A DNA stretch of 64,000 nt, from positions 186,001 to 250,000 of the forward strand of contig JABCZD010000002.1 in assembly GCA_013289855.1 (NCBI GenBank), in the 5' to 3' direction. The translations under genes were made by a program, and so were the position numbers. The stretch comes from Acidobacteriota bacterium. Its GTDB lineage: Bacteria > Acidobacteriota > Terriglobia > Acidiferrales > UBA7541. Shown piece after piece: positions 50,793 through 59,761 of this stretch; the stretch's first letter is position 1, and the number at the start of each line of letters is the position of its first letter. A model generated the notes under the pieces. It was not told where the DNA came from. It did not search any database and saw nothing but the letters and a program-made list of their open reading frames with translations.

Positions 50793-51893
50793 ATGTATAG
50801 CGCTAGAATCTCGGCCCTACTTTGTGTGTCGGTGCTGCTCGGTATTTTGGCGGCCGGCCTCACGCCTTTCCGACAGCCCCGGAATGCGGTGACCTGGCTT
50901 GGGAATGAGAATGGTCTGCATTTTGGTAGGTACGGAACCGTGTGGAGTGCCGGCGGGTTTCAGGCTGGGACCTTGCAACACGAGGGACAGCATGAGGGCT
51001 CCTGCAGCATTGAGATATGGTTGCGACCCGACGTTGCGGATGCTTCGAAAACCATTTTTGCGTTTTACACGCCGGAGAACCCGCTGCAACTTGTGGCAAT
51101 CCAATACCACGCGCTGTTTATACTGAAGCGTGAGCGCCGCGACGACTCCGAACATCCGGAGGTGATTGGTATCGCAGACGCGCTTCATTCCGCGAAGTCC
51201 GCGTTTGTATCGATTACTTCGGGAGCGCAAGGCAGTGCGATTTACGTTGACGGGAAGCTGGTGAGACGATTCCCAGCGTTTCGGATAGGCAAGGATTGCG
51301 GGAATGCGCTGGAAATCGGAACCTCACCGGTCACCAGTGACAGCTGGACGGGCGAGCTGCGGGGCCTGGCGATTTACGGGCGGGAGCTGAGCGAAGCGGA
51401 GGTTCAGCAACACTACGAGACGTGGACGACCGTGGGACGACCGGCGATTTCCGAGGATGAGCAGGCGATGGGCGTCTATCTTTTTGAGAAACGGTCGGGA
51501 AGCGTGGTTCATAACGCGGTAGCTGGTGGAATCGATCTGAATATCCCAAAGCGTTTCTCGCTGGTGCATCAGATATTTCTGCAGCCTTTTTGGAAGGAGT
51601 TCCGGCCGAGGAGGAGCTATTTCATCGATCTCCTAGTGAATATCGCCGGCTTCGTTCCACTCGGTTTCGTTTTTTGCGCCCATTGGACTTCCGTGCGGCC
51701 GATGCGGCACGCAGTACTGGCGACCATTGCTTTGGGATTCGCGGTCAGCCTGACGATTGAAGTTCTACAGTCGTACCTCCCGACGCGGGACTCCGGCACA
51801 ACCGACCTCATCACCAATACGCTCGGAACGTTTCTCGGGGTAAAGCTATACTCGTCGAGAGTCGCCAGAGCTGTGCTCGCGAAAATATATTGA
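50793..51893 (+). CDS. LamG-like domain protein fused to VanZ-type membrane domain
   Basis: 366 residues. An N-terminal anchor (ISALLCVSVLLGILAAGLTPF) leads to a concanavalin/LamG-like beta-sandwich (about residues 35-210, with CSIEIWLRPDV, GSAIYVDGKLV, GELRGLAIYGRELSEAEVQQHY). The C-terminal third is VanZ-like: IDLLVNIAGFVPLGFVFC, VLATIALGFAVSLTIEVLQSYLPTRDSGTTDLITNTLGT in pieces, with the conserved Glu and the R-D-S-G-T-T-D motif. VanZ domains are linked to teicoplanin resistance in enterococci, but most members are of unknown function; a wall- or polysaccharide-related role with an external carbohydrate-binding sandwich is inference. Confidence 0.82.
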   Translation: MYSARISALLCVSVLLGILAAGLTPFRQPRNAVTWLGNENGLHFGRYGTVWSAGGFQAGTLQHEGQHEGSCSIEIWLRPDVADASKTIFAFYTPENPLQLVAIQYHALFILKRERRDDSEHPEVIGIADALHSAKSAFVSITSGAQGSAIYVDGKLVRRFPAFRIGKDCGNALEIGTSPVTSDSWTGELRGLAIYGRELSEAEVQQHYETWTTVGRPAISEDEQAMGVYLFEKRSGSVVHNAVAGGIDLNIPKRFSLVHQIFLQPFWKEFRPRRSYFIDLLVNIAGFVPLGFVFCAHWTSVRPMRHAVLATIALGFAVSLTIEVLQSYLPTRDSGTTDLITNTLGTFLGVKLYSSRVARAVLAKIY

Positions 51894-52144
51894 GCCGGAT
51901 GGAGAAATAATTTGGCGCATCGGCAGCGATAAAGGGAAGAACGAAGGGGCATCACGCATCACCGAGTCGCCGCCTTCCAGGCGGTCGCGAATTTCGTATC
52001 ATACTGAGCGGAAGGGAGTTGAAGTCCTTTGCGCTCAGTATGATATGAAAGTGTTCATTCTACGGAGTTTACGCGGATATTTTGTTACACATATAGTAAC
52101 TGAGATTTAGGTGATTCGTCATGCCGCTTCCCGTTTTGGAGATT

Positions 52145-52726
52145 CTAGGCCCGGTTGAGTGAGGCCCAGTAGTTGGTTATCTGATTTACGGCGGGAGGTT
52201 CGTCCTCGTATTGTTCTTCGGTCTGTTCTTCGTTCACTTCCTCGCTTGCTTCTTCGTGGTGATCTTCGTCGTCGGCGTCTGGCTGATTGGGCTGCGGATC
52301 GTCGCGCAAGGGCTCTCCTGGTTTGGCCGGGCGGAGAGAGTTGAGATTTTGGGCGATTTTTTCCGTCCAGGCGTTTTCTCCGTAGGTGGCGATGAATTCA
52401 GCCTGGGCGCCGGCTACGGATTGGAGCAGGGTGCGACTGAGGTTGGCAATGGTGGAGGCGGTACGGCTGGAGAGGCGGTGCTGGGCGACGGCGGAGATGG
52501 TCTGAGCCAGGGCGGCGCTGAGGTCGTTGTAAGAGATGTAGCGGGCGGAGAGGGAGTAGGCGATGTCGCGGCCGGCGTTTTGCGCGACGGCGGCCTGGGC
52601 CTCCTTTCGTGCGTGATAGGTGCACAGGAAGGGGTGGCCTAACGAGAGCGGCATGGTGCATCCGCGGCCACCGGGGGAGAGGAAAGCGCACACACGGGAA
52701 CGATCCACGACTAGGGTGGTAGACAT
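52145..52726 (-). CDS. Conserved-looking protein with Cys/His cluster and acidic tail, function unknown
   Basis: 193 residues, start preceded by AAGGAGAT. An N-terminal Cys/His cluster, CAFLSPGGRGC...CTYHARKE (Cys13, Cys23, Cys35, His38), looks like a small zinc-binding knuckle. A helical middle (AALAQTISAVAQHRLSSRTASTIANLS in segments) follows, and the C-terminus is very acidic (DADDEDHHEEASEEVNEEQTEE, longest acidic stretch residues about 155-175). No signal or membrane segment. I recall similar short Cys/His proteins recurring in Acidobacteriota genomes, but cannot verify. Possible nucleic-acid or protein binding; not determined. Confidence 0.65.
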   Translation of the reverse strand: MSTTLVVDRSRVCAFLSPGGRGCTMPLSLGHPFLCTYHARKEAQAAVAQNAGRDIAYSLSARYISYNDLSAALAQTISAVAQHRLSSRTASTIANLSRTLLQSVAGAQAEFIATYGENAWTEKIAQNLNSLRPAKPGEPLRDDPQPNQPDADDEDHHEEASEEVNEEQTEEQYEDEPPAVNQITNYWASLNRA

Positions 52727-53144
52727 AGGAATCTCCTTGATTTGAGTTGAATTTAGATTGTTTCAGGGGAGCCGCGCTGGAGGCGAGGCGTAGTTCTCTA
52801 CGGGGAGAAGAATATCATTGTGATGGCGAGAGTGTCAAGATGAATTTTAGGGTATCATTTTTGGCAAAAAGACACGCCCACCGGGGGCGCCTTCTGTTTC
52901 AGCCTGAGTCTGATTCTGGCTCGTTCGATTACGACGGAGACGGTCACAAAACTCGCTGTTGTAATTCCCGAAGAAGTGGCGAGTGACATAGTGGCGAGTG
53001 GCGAGTGCGGGATCCAGCTGGCGCCGGCGGAGATGGATCGCGGAATGACATGGGAGTTTCCGGGCCGTGCGCATATAACCGAATTACTGGGCGTGCTATC
53101 TACATCGTTAGAGCTGGATGATAAGAGCCTAGGAGGGGACGGCT
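52727..53144. other. Intergenic region with 7-bp tandem array
   Basis: No supported gene. At 52975-53007 there are AGTGGCG, AGTGACAT, AGTGGCG, AGTGGCG and AGTG in tandem, the reverse complement of the array at 15273-15303. No promoter was recognised with confidence. Confidence 0.45.
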
Positions 53145-54194
53145 ATGGCGGAGACGGTGTTGGTTACGGGCGGGTCGGGATTTATTGGCGGGCACTGCAT
53201 TTTGCAGCTGTTGGCTGCGGGGTATCGGGTGCGCACTACGGTGCGGGATTTGAAGCGCGAGGGCGAGGTGCGGGCCACGCTGAAGGCTAGCGGCGGCGAT
53301 GCGGGGGAGCGCTTAAGTTTTTTTGCGGCGGATTTGGAGAAGGATGCGGGATGGGCGGAGGCGGTGACGGGGTGCGACTTTGTGTTGCACGTGGCGTCGC
53401 CTTTGCCGTCCAGCGTGCCGAAAAATGAGGATGAGCTGATTGGGCCGGCGCGCGAAGGGACGCTGCGGGTGTTGCGGGCGGCGCGCGATGCTGGGGTCAA
53501 GCGCGTGGTGCTGACGTCTTCATTTGCGGCGATTGGCTATGGACACAAGGTGCAAGACGCGCCGTTTACCGAGAAGGACTGGTCGGACCTGAATGGCGAT
53601 GACATGCAGGCGTATCCGAAGTCCAAGACATTGGCGGAACGCGCGGCGTGGGATTTTATGGCGAAGGAAGGCGGGGCCATGGAGCTTTCGGTGGTGAATC
53701 CGGTGGCGGTGTTTGGTCCGGTGCTGGCGGCGGACTATTCGGCATCGATTTTGCTGGTGCAACGCTTGATGGACGGAGCGATACCGGGGTGCCCGCAACT
53801 TTATTTTGGGGTGGTGGATGTGCGCGACGTGGCGGACATGCACTTGCGGGCGATGAAGCATCCCGCGGCGAAGGGGGAGCGGTTTCTGTGCGTGGCGGAG
53901 GATTTTGTGTCGATGCTGGAGATTGCGCAGATGCTGAAACGGCGGATGGGGGAAGCGGCAAAGCGGGTGCCGACGCGGCAATTGCCGAACTGGCTGGTGC
54001 GGATTGCGGCGCTGCGCGATCCGGCGGTGAAGGTGATTTTGCCGGAGCTGGGGAAGCGGAAGAATGGTACGAACGAAAAGGCACGGCGGGTGCTGGGGTG
54101 GGCGCCGCGTTCGAACGAGGAGTCGGTGGTGGCTACGGCGGAGAGTTTGGTGCGACTGGGATTGTTGAAGGACAGTGCGAAGAAGGCGGCGTGA
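53145..54194 (+). CDS. NAD(P)-dependent aldehyde/dihydroflavonol reductase-like protein
   Basis: 349 residues, extended SDR family. The dinucleotide motif VLVTGGSGFIGGHC is at the N-terminus, DFVLHVASPLPS and VVLTSSFAAIGYG follow, and the catalytic Tyr-x3-Lys is in YPKSKTLAERAAW near residue 154. This matches the group that reduces aldehydes or dihydroflavonols (methylglyoxal-reductase-like). No adjacent partner gene. GAGGG is six bases before the ATG. The coding strand here is G-rich, like the rest of the plus strand to the right of about 49.5 kb. Confidence 0.85.
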   Translation: MAETVLVTGGSGFIGGHCILQLLAAGYRVRTTVRDLKREGEVRATLKASGGDAGERLSFFAADLEKDAGWAEAVTGCDFVLHVASPLPSSVPKNEDELIGPAREGTLRVLRAARDAGVKRVVLTSSFAAIGYGHKVQDAPFTEKDWSDLNGDDMQAYPKSKTLAERAAWDFMAKEGGAMELSVVNPVAVFGPVLAADYSASILLVQRLMDGAIPGCPQLYFGVVDVRDVADMHLRAMKHPAAKGERFLCVAEDFVSMLEIAQMLKRRMGEAAKRVPTRQLPNWLVRIAALRDPAVKVILPELGKRKNGTNEKARRVLGWAPRSNEESVVATAESLVRLGLLKDSAKKAA

Positions 54195-54374
54195 AGAAGG
54201 CGCTGACGGAGAAAAAACAGGGAAGATAAGAAAGACAGGAAAGATTAACGCAGAGACACAGAGTACGCAGAGAAGAGCGAAATAACGGCGTGTTAGACGG
54301 TTATCGGGGCGAGCTGCGCGATGAAATCGCTGAGTGCTTCCCGAGCAGATTGTCTTTGCTGGATCATTCTGGCG

Positions 54375-56216
54375 CTACTCGTGATGGGTGTCGGAGGATT
54401 TGGCTGGGAGTTGGGCGGAGATCCAGCCGTTCACGCGGGATTCGAGGACGTCCAGGGGGAGGTTGCCGGCGCTTAGTACTTCGTCGTGGAAGGTGCGGAT
54501 GTCGAAATGCGAGCCTAGCTGCTGCTTGGCGCGTTCACGGAGTTCACGAATTTTGAGTTGGCCGATTTTGTAGCCGAGGGATTGCGCGGGCCAGGCGATG
54601 TAGCGATCGATCTCGGCCTGGATGGTGGGCTCGTCGGCGGCGCCGCTTTCGCGGAAATAGGCGACGGCTTGATCGCGAGTCCAGCCCTCGGAATGGATGC
54701 CGGGATCGATCACGAGACGAACGGCACGCAGAAGTTCCCTGGAGAGACGACCAAAGTCTGACGCGGGATCCTGAAAGAAGCCGATTTCTTTGCCGAGAGC
54801 TTCGGCGTAGACGGCCCAGCCTTCGGCAAAAGCGTTGTTGATGAGATGGAGCCGGAATTCGGGCAAGCCGGTGAGTTGTTGCTGGATGGAAATTTGCATG
54901 TGGTGGCCGGGAACACCCTCGTGATAGGCGACGGTTTCGTCGTCAAACAAAGCGCGGTGAGCAAAGTTAGAGGTGGCCACGACGGCGCGGCCGGGGCGCG
55001 AGCCATCCGGCGTGCCGGGAATGTAGTGCGTGGCGTTGCCGGGCTGCGAAGGCGGAACGGCTTCGACGGAGACCGGAGTTTTGGGGAGGACGCCGAAGAG
55101 TTCGGGAAGGCGCGGCTGCATTTGCGCGATGTAGCGAGAGAAATCGTCGACGATCTGTTCAGGAGATTTGGCGATGTACTTGGGATTTGCGGCGAGCGCG
55201 GCGCGGTAGGCTTTTAGATCGCTAAAACCCGCTTGATGCGCGAGATCATTCATGAGTTGGGTAATGCGCGCGACTTCTTTTATGCCGATGGCGCGAACTT
55301 CGGCAGGGGAGAGATTGGTGGAAGTCTGCTTGCGGATGGCGTTTTGGTAGCGGCGGGGGCCGTCGGGCAGGCTGCTGAGGGCGAGAGAAGTGCGTCCGTG
55401 CGGGGCATATTCTTTGGCGACAAATTCGGCGAAACGGCGATAGGCGGGCAGGACTTCATTGTTAGCCGCGGCGGTGATGGCGGCGGTGAGGCGTTTTTGA
55501 TCCGCGTCGGAGATGGTGCTGGGGAATTTTTTCGTCGGCGCCAGGAAGGGATTTTCGGCGATGGTGCCGGCGCATTGCGCGGGAACCTGTTCGAGCAGAA
55601 AGCGGACTGGCATCAAGCCGTCTTTCAGGCCCTGACGGAGAACCTCGATGGTTTCGTCGAAGGCGCGGGGGACTTGATGCAGGCGGGCAAGGTAGTCCTC
55701 GTAGTGCTGGACAGTGTCGAGAGGGACGGAGTTGGGGAGGTCGGCGATGTCGTTGTGGACGCCTTGCATTTGCGAGAGAGGCATCTCGTAGGTTTTGAGT
55801 TCGTAATCGGCGATGCGCTGCTGGAGGACGTGAAGGAGGAGATCGTGGGAGATGCGGTCCTGGTCGGGAAAGCCGTCGATGGAGATGGCTTGGAGCCTGG
55901 CGAGGAAATCACGATCGGCGGCGTTCTGCTGGGCGCTGGCGGCGAGGGAAAGGTGGTCGAGCAGGGCGTTGTACTGGTAATTGCCGAAGGCGGTGGCGGT
56001 TTCGGGAGAGGACTTCATGTCGTCCGCGAACTGCTGTTGGAAGAGAAGATTTTGCGCAGCGAGGCGGTCTTGGACGGAAGACGAGGGCAGGGATCGCGCT
56101 GGTCCGGCGGCGGTAAAGAAATTAGGGGCGTACTTTTCGGAGAGTCTGGTGGCGGCGTGAGTTGAGGGGATTAGCAGCGAGCAAAGGAGCGCGTAGGAGA
56201 TGGTTTGTGGTCGCAC
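54375..56216 (-). CDS. DUF885-family exported protein, putative metallopeptidase
   Basis: 613 residues from a GTG at 56216 preceded by AGGAG eight bases earlier. A signal peptide is evident (PQTISYALLCSLLIPSTHAA). The body follows the DUF885 (PF05960) pattern and contains VAYHEGVPGHHMQISIQ near residue 435, the HExxGHH-like motif expected to bind a metal, with a further SEGWTRDQAVAYFRESG later. The family is large in Acidobacteriota and related to M32-like peptidases; activity is presumed rather than proven. It likely acts in the periplasm. Confidence 0.85.
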   Translation of the reverse strand: MRPQTISYALLCSLLIPSTHAATRLSEKYAPNFFTAAGPARSLPSSSVQDRLAAQNLLFQQQFADDMKSSPETATAFGNYQYNALLDHLSLAASAQQNAADRDFLARLQAISIDGFPDQDRISHDLLLHVLQQRIADYELKTYEMPLSQMQGVHNDIADLPNSVPLDTVQHYEDYLARLHQVPRAFDETIEVLRQGLKDGLMPVRFLLEQVPAQCAGTIAENPFLAPTKKFPSTISDADQKRLTAAITAAANNEVLPAYRRFAEFVAKEYAPHGRTSLALSSLPDGPRRYQNAIRKQTSTNLSPAEVRAIGIKEVARITQLMNDLAHQAGFSDLKAYRAALAANPKYIAKSPEQIVDDFSRYIAQMQPRLPELFGVLPKTPVSVEAVPPSQPGNATHYIPGTPDGSRPGRAVVATSNFAHRALFDDETVAYHEGVPGHHMQISIQQQLTGLPEFRLHLINNAFAEGWAVYAEALGKEIGFFQDPASDFGRLSRELLRAVRLVIDPGIHSEGWTRDQAVAYFRESGAADEPTIQAEIDRYIAWPAQSLGYKIGQLKIRELRERAKQQLGSHFDIRTFHDEVLSAGNLPLDVLESRVNGWISAQLPAKSSDTHHE

Positions 56217-56378
56217 GGGAAGACTCCTAGCGAAGCAGAGTAGCGCGAAGTGGTGGACGCGGGAAGATTAATTGGTAGGCGATGAGGACGCGCGGAGGCA
56301 CAGAGGACGCAGGGCAGCGCAGACAAGATCGATGCAGCTTGCGCTGATGTAAATGCAAACGAACGCAAGGCGAAGGAA

Positions 56379-56401
56379 CGGGTCTGAAGACCCGCCGCTA
56401 C
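56379..56401 (-). repeat. REP-like hairpin in reverse orientation
   Basis: CGGGTCT/AGACCCG stem (56379-56394, loop GA) followed by CTAC at 56398-56401, so GTAG heads it on the minus strand. Confidence 0.55.
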
Positions 56402-56404
56402 AGC

Positions 56405-56854
56405 TCAGTTGGAGAGGTCGTAGGCGGTGGTTAGGGTGGCGATGCGTTGTTGGGTGGTTTCGGCCATGCATTGGGACCAGATGGTGGGGCTGAGGGAGCC
56501 GCCTTCGTATTGAAATTTCACGGAGTCGCAGTTGAGGTCGCGGTAGTTGAGCCAGGCACGCTGGGCGGCGAGCAGGCGGTCCATGGCGGCCTGGTGGTGG
56601 GCGATTTGGCTGGGGTTGTTTTGGCGCTGGGCGTCGGCGAAATACGTTTTCATGGTGTTGATGAGTTTGTTGTAGGTGAGGTTTAGCTGGGCGTCGGTGT
56701 CGACGTAGAGTTTGGCGAAGCATTCGTTGATGGTTAGCTGGGTTTTGGCGTCGGCGCAGGGTTGGGGTTTGGTGGAGTCGGGAATTGTGTGGGGAGGGTT
56801 GTTTGCGGCGGGGCGGGTTAGGAAGAGTAGGAGTAGGAAAAGAGCGGTGGACAT
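56405..56854 (-). CDS. LprI-like (DUF1311) exported protein
   Basis: 149 residues from the ATG at 56854, preceded by GGAGG; the long upstream extension to 57310 translates repeats and is rejected. Signal peptide STALFLLLLFLTRPAAN. The mature domain is DUF1311/LprI: CADAKTQLTINECFAKLYVDTDAQLNLTYNKL in parts, AAQRAWLNYRDLNCD, and SQCMAETTQQRIATL, with four cysteines in the positions expected to form two disulphides. Members inhibit lysozyme or are of unknown function. It lies next to the ATP-grasp cluster but in an independent unit separated by repeats. Confidence 0.85.
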   Translation of the reverse strand: MSTALFLLLLFLTRPAANNPPHTIPDSTKPQPCADAKTQLTINECFAKLYVDTDAQLNLTYNKLINTMKTYFADAQRQNNPSQIAHHQAAMDRLLAAQRAWLNYRDLNCDSVKFQYEGGSLSPTIWSQCMAETTQQRIATLTTAYDLSN

Positions 56855-57251
56855 TTCGTGGCCTCCTTGCGTATGGTTTGAGATGTTTGAAGAGTAACAT
56901 ACATGTTGGGGAATATGTTGGATAATTGATGGCGGGGGCGGTGAATGTCCGCGTTGGGGATCGTGGCGGGGATGGAAGGGGACGGGTGCGGTAAAGGCGA
57001 ATTCGGCGGGGAGTGAAGGGGGCAGAATGGAAATGACGGATGTGCCGCACCTCCGGTGCTCGTTCGCGTTGTGACGGTCGCACCCAGCCCTTGCGGGCTG
57101 GGCTAACTTGTGCCGCGCCTCCGGCGCTGAGTTTGCGTGGGGTGGGGAGAGACGTCCGCCTCCCCGACAGGGTCGGGGTAAACGCCACGCGGCCGCTACA
57201 AAAACAAAGGCAAAAACAAAGGCAAAAACAGAAGCAAAGGCAAAAGCTCGG
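56855..57251. other. Intergenic palindrome and simple-repeat region
   Basis: No supported gene. Hairpins: GCACC/GGTGC (57047-57059), CCCAGCCC/GGGCTGGG (57083-57102), CCCCGAC/GTCGGGG (57162-57178) with CTAC at 57196-57199. A tandem array of a 12-base unit (AAAAACAAAGGC, about two and a half copies, 57200-57246) follows. Reading frames through it are artefacts of the repeats. Confidence 0.6.
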
Positions 57252-58652
57252 CTAGACGTGTTTTTTTGGTTTTTTGGGGGAGACGCGGAAGGCGGGGACT
57301 TGGCCGCCACCGCTGGTTACGTTGGCTAGGCCGGTGGCGCTTAGGCGGGTTAGAAAGCCGCTTAATTTGCCGCGGTAGAGGTAGGGGGCGAAGTCTACGA
57401 GGACGTCTTTTTGTTCTACTTTGCCGTCGTTGGTGATGTGGGGAAAATGTTCGCGGCGGATGGGGATTTGTTCCTGGACGATCCAGGCGTGGTGATGTCC
57501 GCTGAGAGCTTTTTGCAGGACGGCGTCCCACTGGGATTCATTGGTTTCCCAGCCGAGGGTCACGCCGGTGCCGCCGTATTCGTCGCTGGGCTTGAGGACT
57601 AAATTGGTGCGCTGGGCGCGGATGAAGGGGAGGAGTTCGATGGGTTCGCCGTGGTGGCCGGTTTTTACGTCGGCGACGACGCGGGTCCAGGGGATGTGTT
57701 TGCGGATGATGGCGCGCTCGTCGATGGAGAATAGGCTGGAGTTGCGTTCATCGGTGAGGACGGCGAAGAACGCTTTTACGTGGGGGATTTTGCAGCGCAG
57801 GGTGTTGGAGACGCAGACGACGTTGGCGGCGTAGGCTTTTACGAGGGCTTCGCATTCCTTGGGGCGGGCGACGATGTCGTTGATGAGGACGCGGCGGTAG
57901 ACGAGATCGATTTTGGTGCCGTGGGCGGAGAGGGATTTGCCGTCGTAGACGAGGTCGCGCGGATCGGCCAGCACTGTGGGGATGCCCAGCTTTACGAAGC
58001 GGGCTTGCAGAATTTCGAATTCGCTCCAGGTAGGGACTTCTTTCCAATCGACGATGGCGATTTGCGGGCGCTTGGTGGTGCCGCCCCAATCGACATAGCT
58101 CATGACCAGAGCGTCGAGCAATTTGGCGCTGAGGGGATAGGTGTGCACGTCGAACTGCTTGACGAACCTTTCCATCATGGGGAGATTGCGGAAAAGTTCG
58201 GCGAGGGTTTCGGAGTAGCCGGCGCCGGCGGGGGATTCGGCGTTGTACTCGGCGAATTTGAGGGAGTCGGGAAGGAGGAAGGAGTCGAGACGCGAGGCGG
58301 TGCTGGCGAGGCCGTAGCCGCCGGAGAGACGAGCGAGGCGCTCCTCTTCCGGGCGGAGATGGAATTGCGCGAAGAGGGATTTATCTTCGAGTGCGGCGGC
58401 GGTTACGCGTTCGCCAAGGTCGGCGACGGTTTCGGAGACTTCGCGAACGAGTTGTTCTTCCGCGGGGGAAAGGAAAAATGGGCGGAGGAAGGGGCAGTGG
58501 ACGCGGTCGCCGAAGGTCATTTTTTCGTCGCGAAGTTCGGCGAGAAATTTAGCGGGAAAGTCGGGAGACTTCGCCAGGGAATTGTTGAGCAATTCGTTCC
58601 ATGCAGATATGGGATCGACGGAGCGCGGGGCGGCTTTGGTGGAGACGGTCAT
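57252..58652 (-). CDS. ATP-grasp-type ligase-like protein
   Basis: 466 residues. The ATP-grasp-like C-terminal half shows LVLKPSDEYGGTGVTLGWE, AWIVQEQIPIRREHFPHI, PYLYRGKLSGFLTRLSATGLANV and SGGGQVPAFRV, which resemble the ATP-binding and metal-binding signatures (Lys, Glu, Asp/Asn) of circularly permuted or glutathionylspermidine-synthase-type grasp enzymes. The N-terminal half (SISAWNELLNNSLAKSPDF... VSETVADLGERVTAAALED) has no named domain. Its ATG overlaps the stop of the upstream ATP-grasp gene by four bases, so the two are translationally coupled. A carboxylate-amine ligation is likely; substrates unknown. Confidence 0.75.
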   Translation of the reverse strand: MTVSTKAAPRSVDPISAWNELLNNSLAKSPDFPAKFLAELRDEKMTFGDRVHCPFLRPFFLSPAEEQLVREVSETVADLGERVTAAALEDKSLFAQFHLRPEEERLARLSGGYGLASTASRLDSFLLPDSLKFAEYNAESPAGAGYSETLAELFRNLPMMERFVKQFDVHTYPLSAKLLDALVMSYVDWGGTTKRPQIAIVDWKEVPTWSEFEILQARFVKLGIPTVLADPRDLVYDGKSLSAHGTKIDLVYRRVLINDIVARPKECEALVKAYAANVVCVSNTLRCKIPHVKAFFAVLTDERNSSLFSIDERAIIRKHIPWTRVVADVKTGHHGEPIELLPFIRAQRTNLVLKPSDEYGGTGVTLGWETNESQWDAVLQKALSGHHHAWIVQEQIPIRREHFPHITNDGKVEQKDVLVDFAPYLYRGKLSGFLTRLSATGLANVTSGGGQVPAFRVSPKKPKKHV

Positions 58653-59761
58653 TTGGGCGTCGATCCTGAGGGTGGTGCGGGAGATTTAGCCGCGGGCGAC
58701 GGCGCCGTGGATGCCGAGGCGGGTGCTGCCGCAGCAGCGGTTTGCGCGGCGACCGCGGGTTTTGCTGGGGCGTTCGCGGGGACGGCTGCGGGAACTACTC
58801 CTGGAGCTCCTATGAAGCCGGAAGCGGCGCCGATTTTCAGCATTTCTTCCCAACGCGGCCAAGGGCCGGAGGCGGGGCCGTGAAGGGCGCGATCGATGAC
58901 GAGACGGGACATTTTTTCGAGAACGTGTTCGAAATAAAATTCGGTGATGCGGTCGCGTTCGAAATCGGGGGCGGGATTTAAGAAATCGATGGCATAGGGG
59001 ATGCCGTCTTTTACGGCGAATTCGATGGTGTTCATTTCGTAGCCGAGGGCTTGATTGATAGTTTGCGCGTCTTTGACGACGCGGGCGCCGAGTTCGGCGG
59101 AGAGATAGGCGTGGTCCACGTGGTATTTGCGTTCTTTGGGATCGTAATGGACGGGAGTGATGTCGCTCTTGCCAAAGGTGAAGCAACGGACGTATTCCTT
59201 GAAGTCGATGAACTCCTGTAGGGTCATGGGATAGGGGGAAGTTTTATCGTAAGCGGCGAGGAGTTCTTCTTTATTGTGAACTTTGTAGACGTGCTTCCAG
59301 CCGCCGCCGGAGTAGGGCTTGAGGATGGCGGGGCGGCCGACGTAATCGAGGAGAGCGTCCCAGTCGACGGGGTATTCGAGGTTGTGGAGGGATTCGCCGG
59401 TGAGGTCGATGTCCGCAGGGTAGCCCTTTTGCGGGAGCAAAACTGTTTTGGGGATGGCGATGCCAAGTTTGGCGGCTACGGCGTAGTTGAAGAATTTGTC
59501 GTCGGCGGTCCACCAGAAGGGATTGTTTATGACATAGGTGCCTTGGAGGACGGCGTGTTTGAGGTAGCCGCGATAGTATTCGACTTCGTGGGAGATGCGG
59601 TCGACGATCACGCTGTAGCGCGCGGGTTCGCCCATGCGTGTGCCGCCTAGCTTGACGAATTCGGCGGAGACGCCGTCTTTGGCGCCGAGAGAGTTGACGC
59701 GGTCCAGGAAGGCTGGAGGGAAGCTGAATTCGCGGCCGCAGAGTAAGCCAACTATTTTCAT
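58649..59761 (-). CDS. ATP-grasp ligase
   Basis: 370 residues from ATG 59761 (AGGAG seven bases before). The ATP-grasp core is clear: ILKPYSGGGWKHVYKVHNKEEL (Lys and glycine-rich loop), SPYPMTLQEFIDFKEYVRCFTFGK (hinge with Glu), and EMNTIEFAVKDGIPYAIDFLNPAPDFERDRI (the metal-binding Glu/Asp/Asn set). It resembles the D-Ala-D-Ala-ligase/RimK-like group. The last 45 residues are Pro/Ala/Ser-rich and likely disordered. It lies between a GCS2 ligase gene and a second grasp-type gene on the same strand, suggesting a multi-step peptide or amide synthesis. Confidence 0.85.
   Translation of the reverse strand: MKIVGLLCGREFSFPPAFLDRVNSLGAKDGVSAEFVKLGGTRMGEPARYSVIVDRISHEVEYYRGYLKHAVLQGTYVINNPFWWTADDKFFNYAVAAKLGIAIPKTVLLPQKGYPADIDLTGESLHNLEYPVDWDALLDYVGRPAILKPYSGGGWKHVYKVHNKEELLAAYDKTSPYPMTLQEFIDFKEYVRCFTFGKSDITPVHYDPKERKYHVDHAYLSAELGARVVKDAQTINQALGYEMNTIEFAVKDGIPYAIDFLNPAPDFERDRITEFYFEHVLEKMSRLVIDRALHGPASGPWPRWEEMLKIGAASGFIGAPGVVPAAVPANAPAKPAVAAQTAAAAAPASASTAPSPAAKSPAPPSGSTPK

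Noticed and set aside
50793..51893. Glycopeptide (teicoplanin) resistance gene
   Set aside because: Only the VanZ-like domain is shared; no vanHAX genes are nearby and VanZ domains are widespread with other roles.
51894..52144. Intergenic region considered as replication origin
   Set aside because: No DnaA-box cluster was recognised there by eye and the skew change begins further left; left as an open question in the findings.
57196..57310. N-terminal extension of the LprI-like frame with alternating Ala-Phe-Val
   Set aside because: It is a translation of the 12-base tandem repeat on the minus strand; the true start with GGAGG is at 56854.
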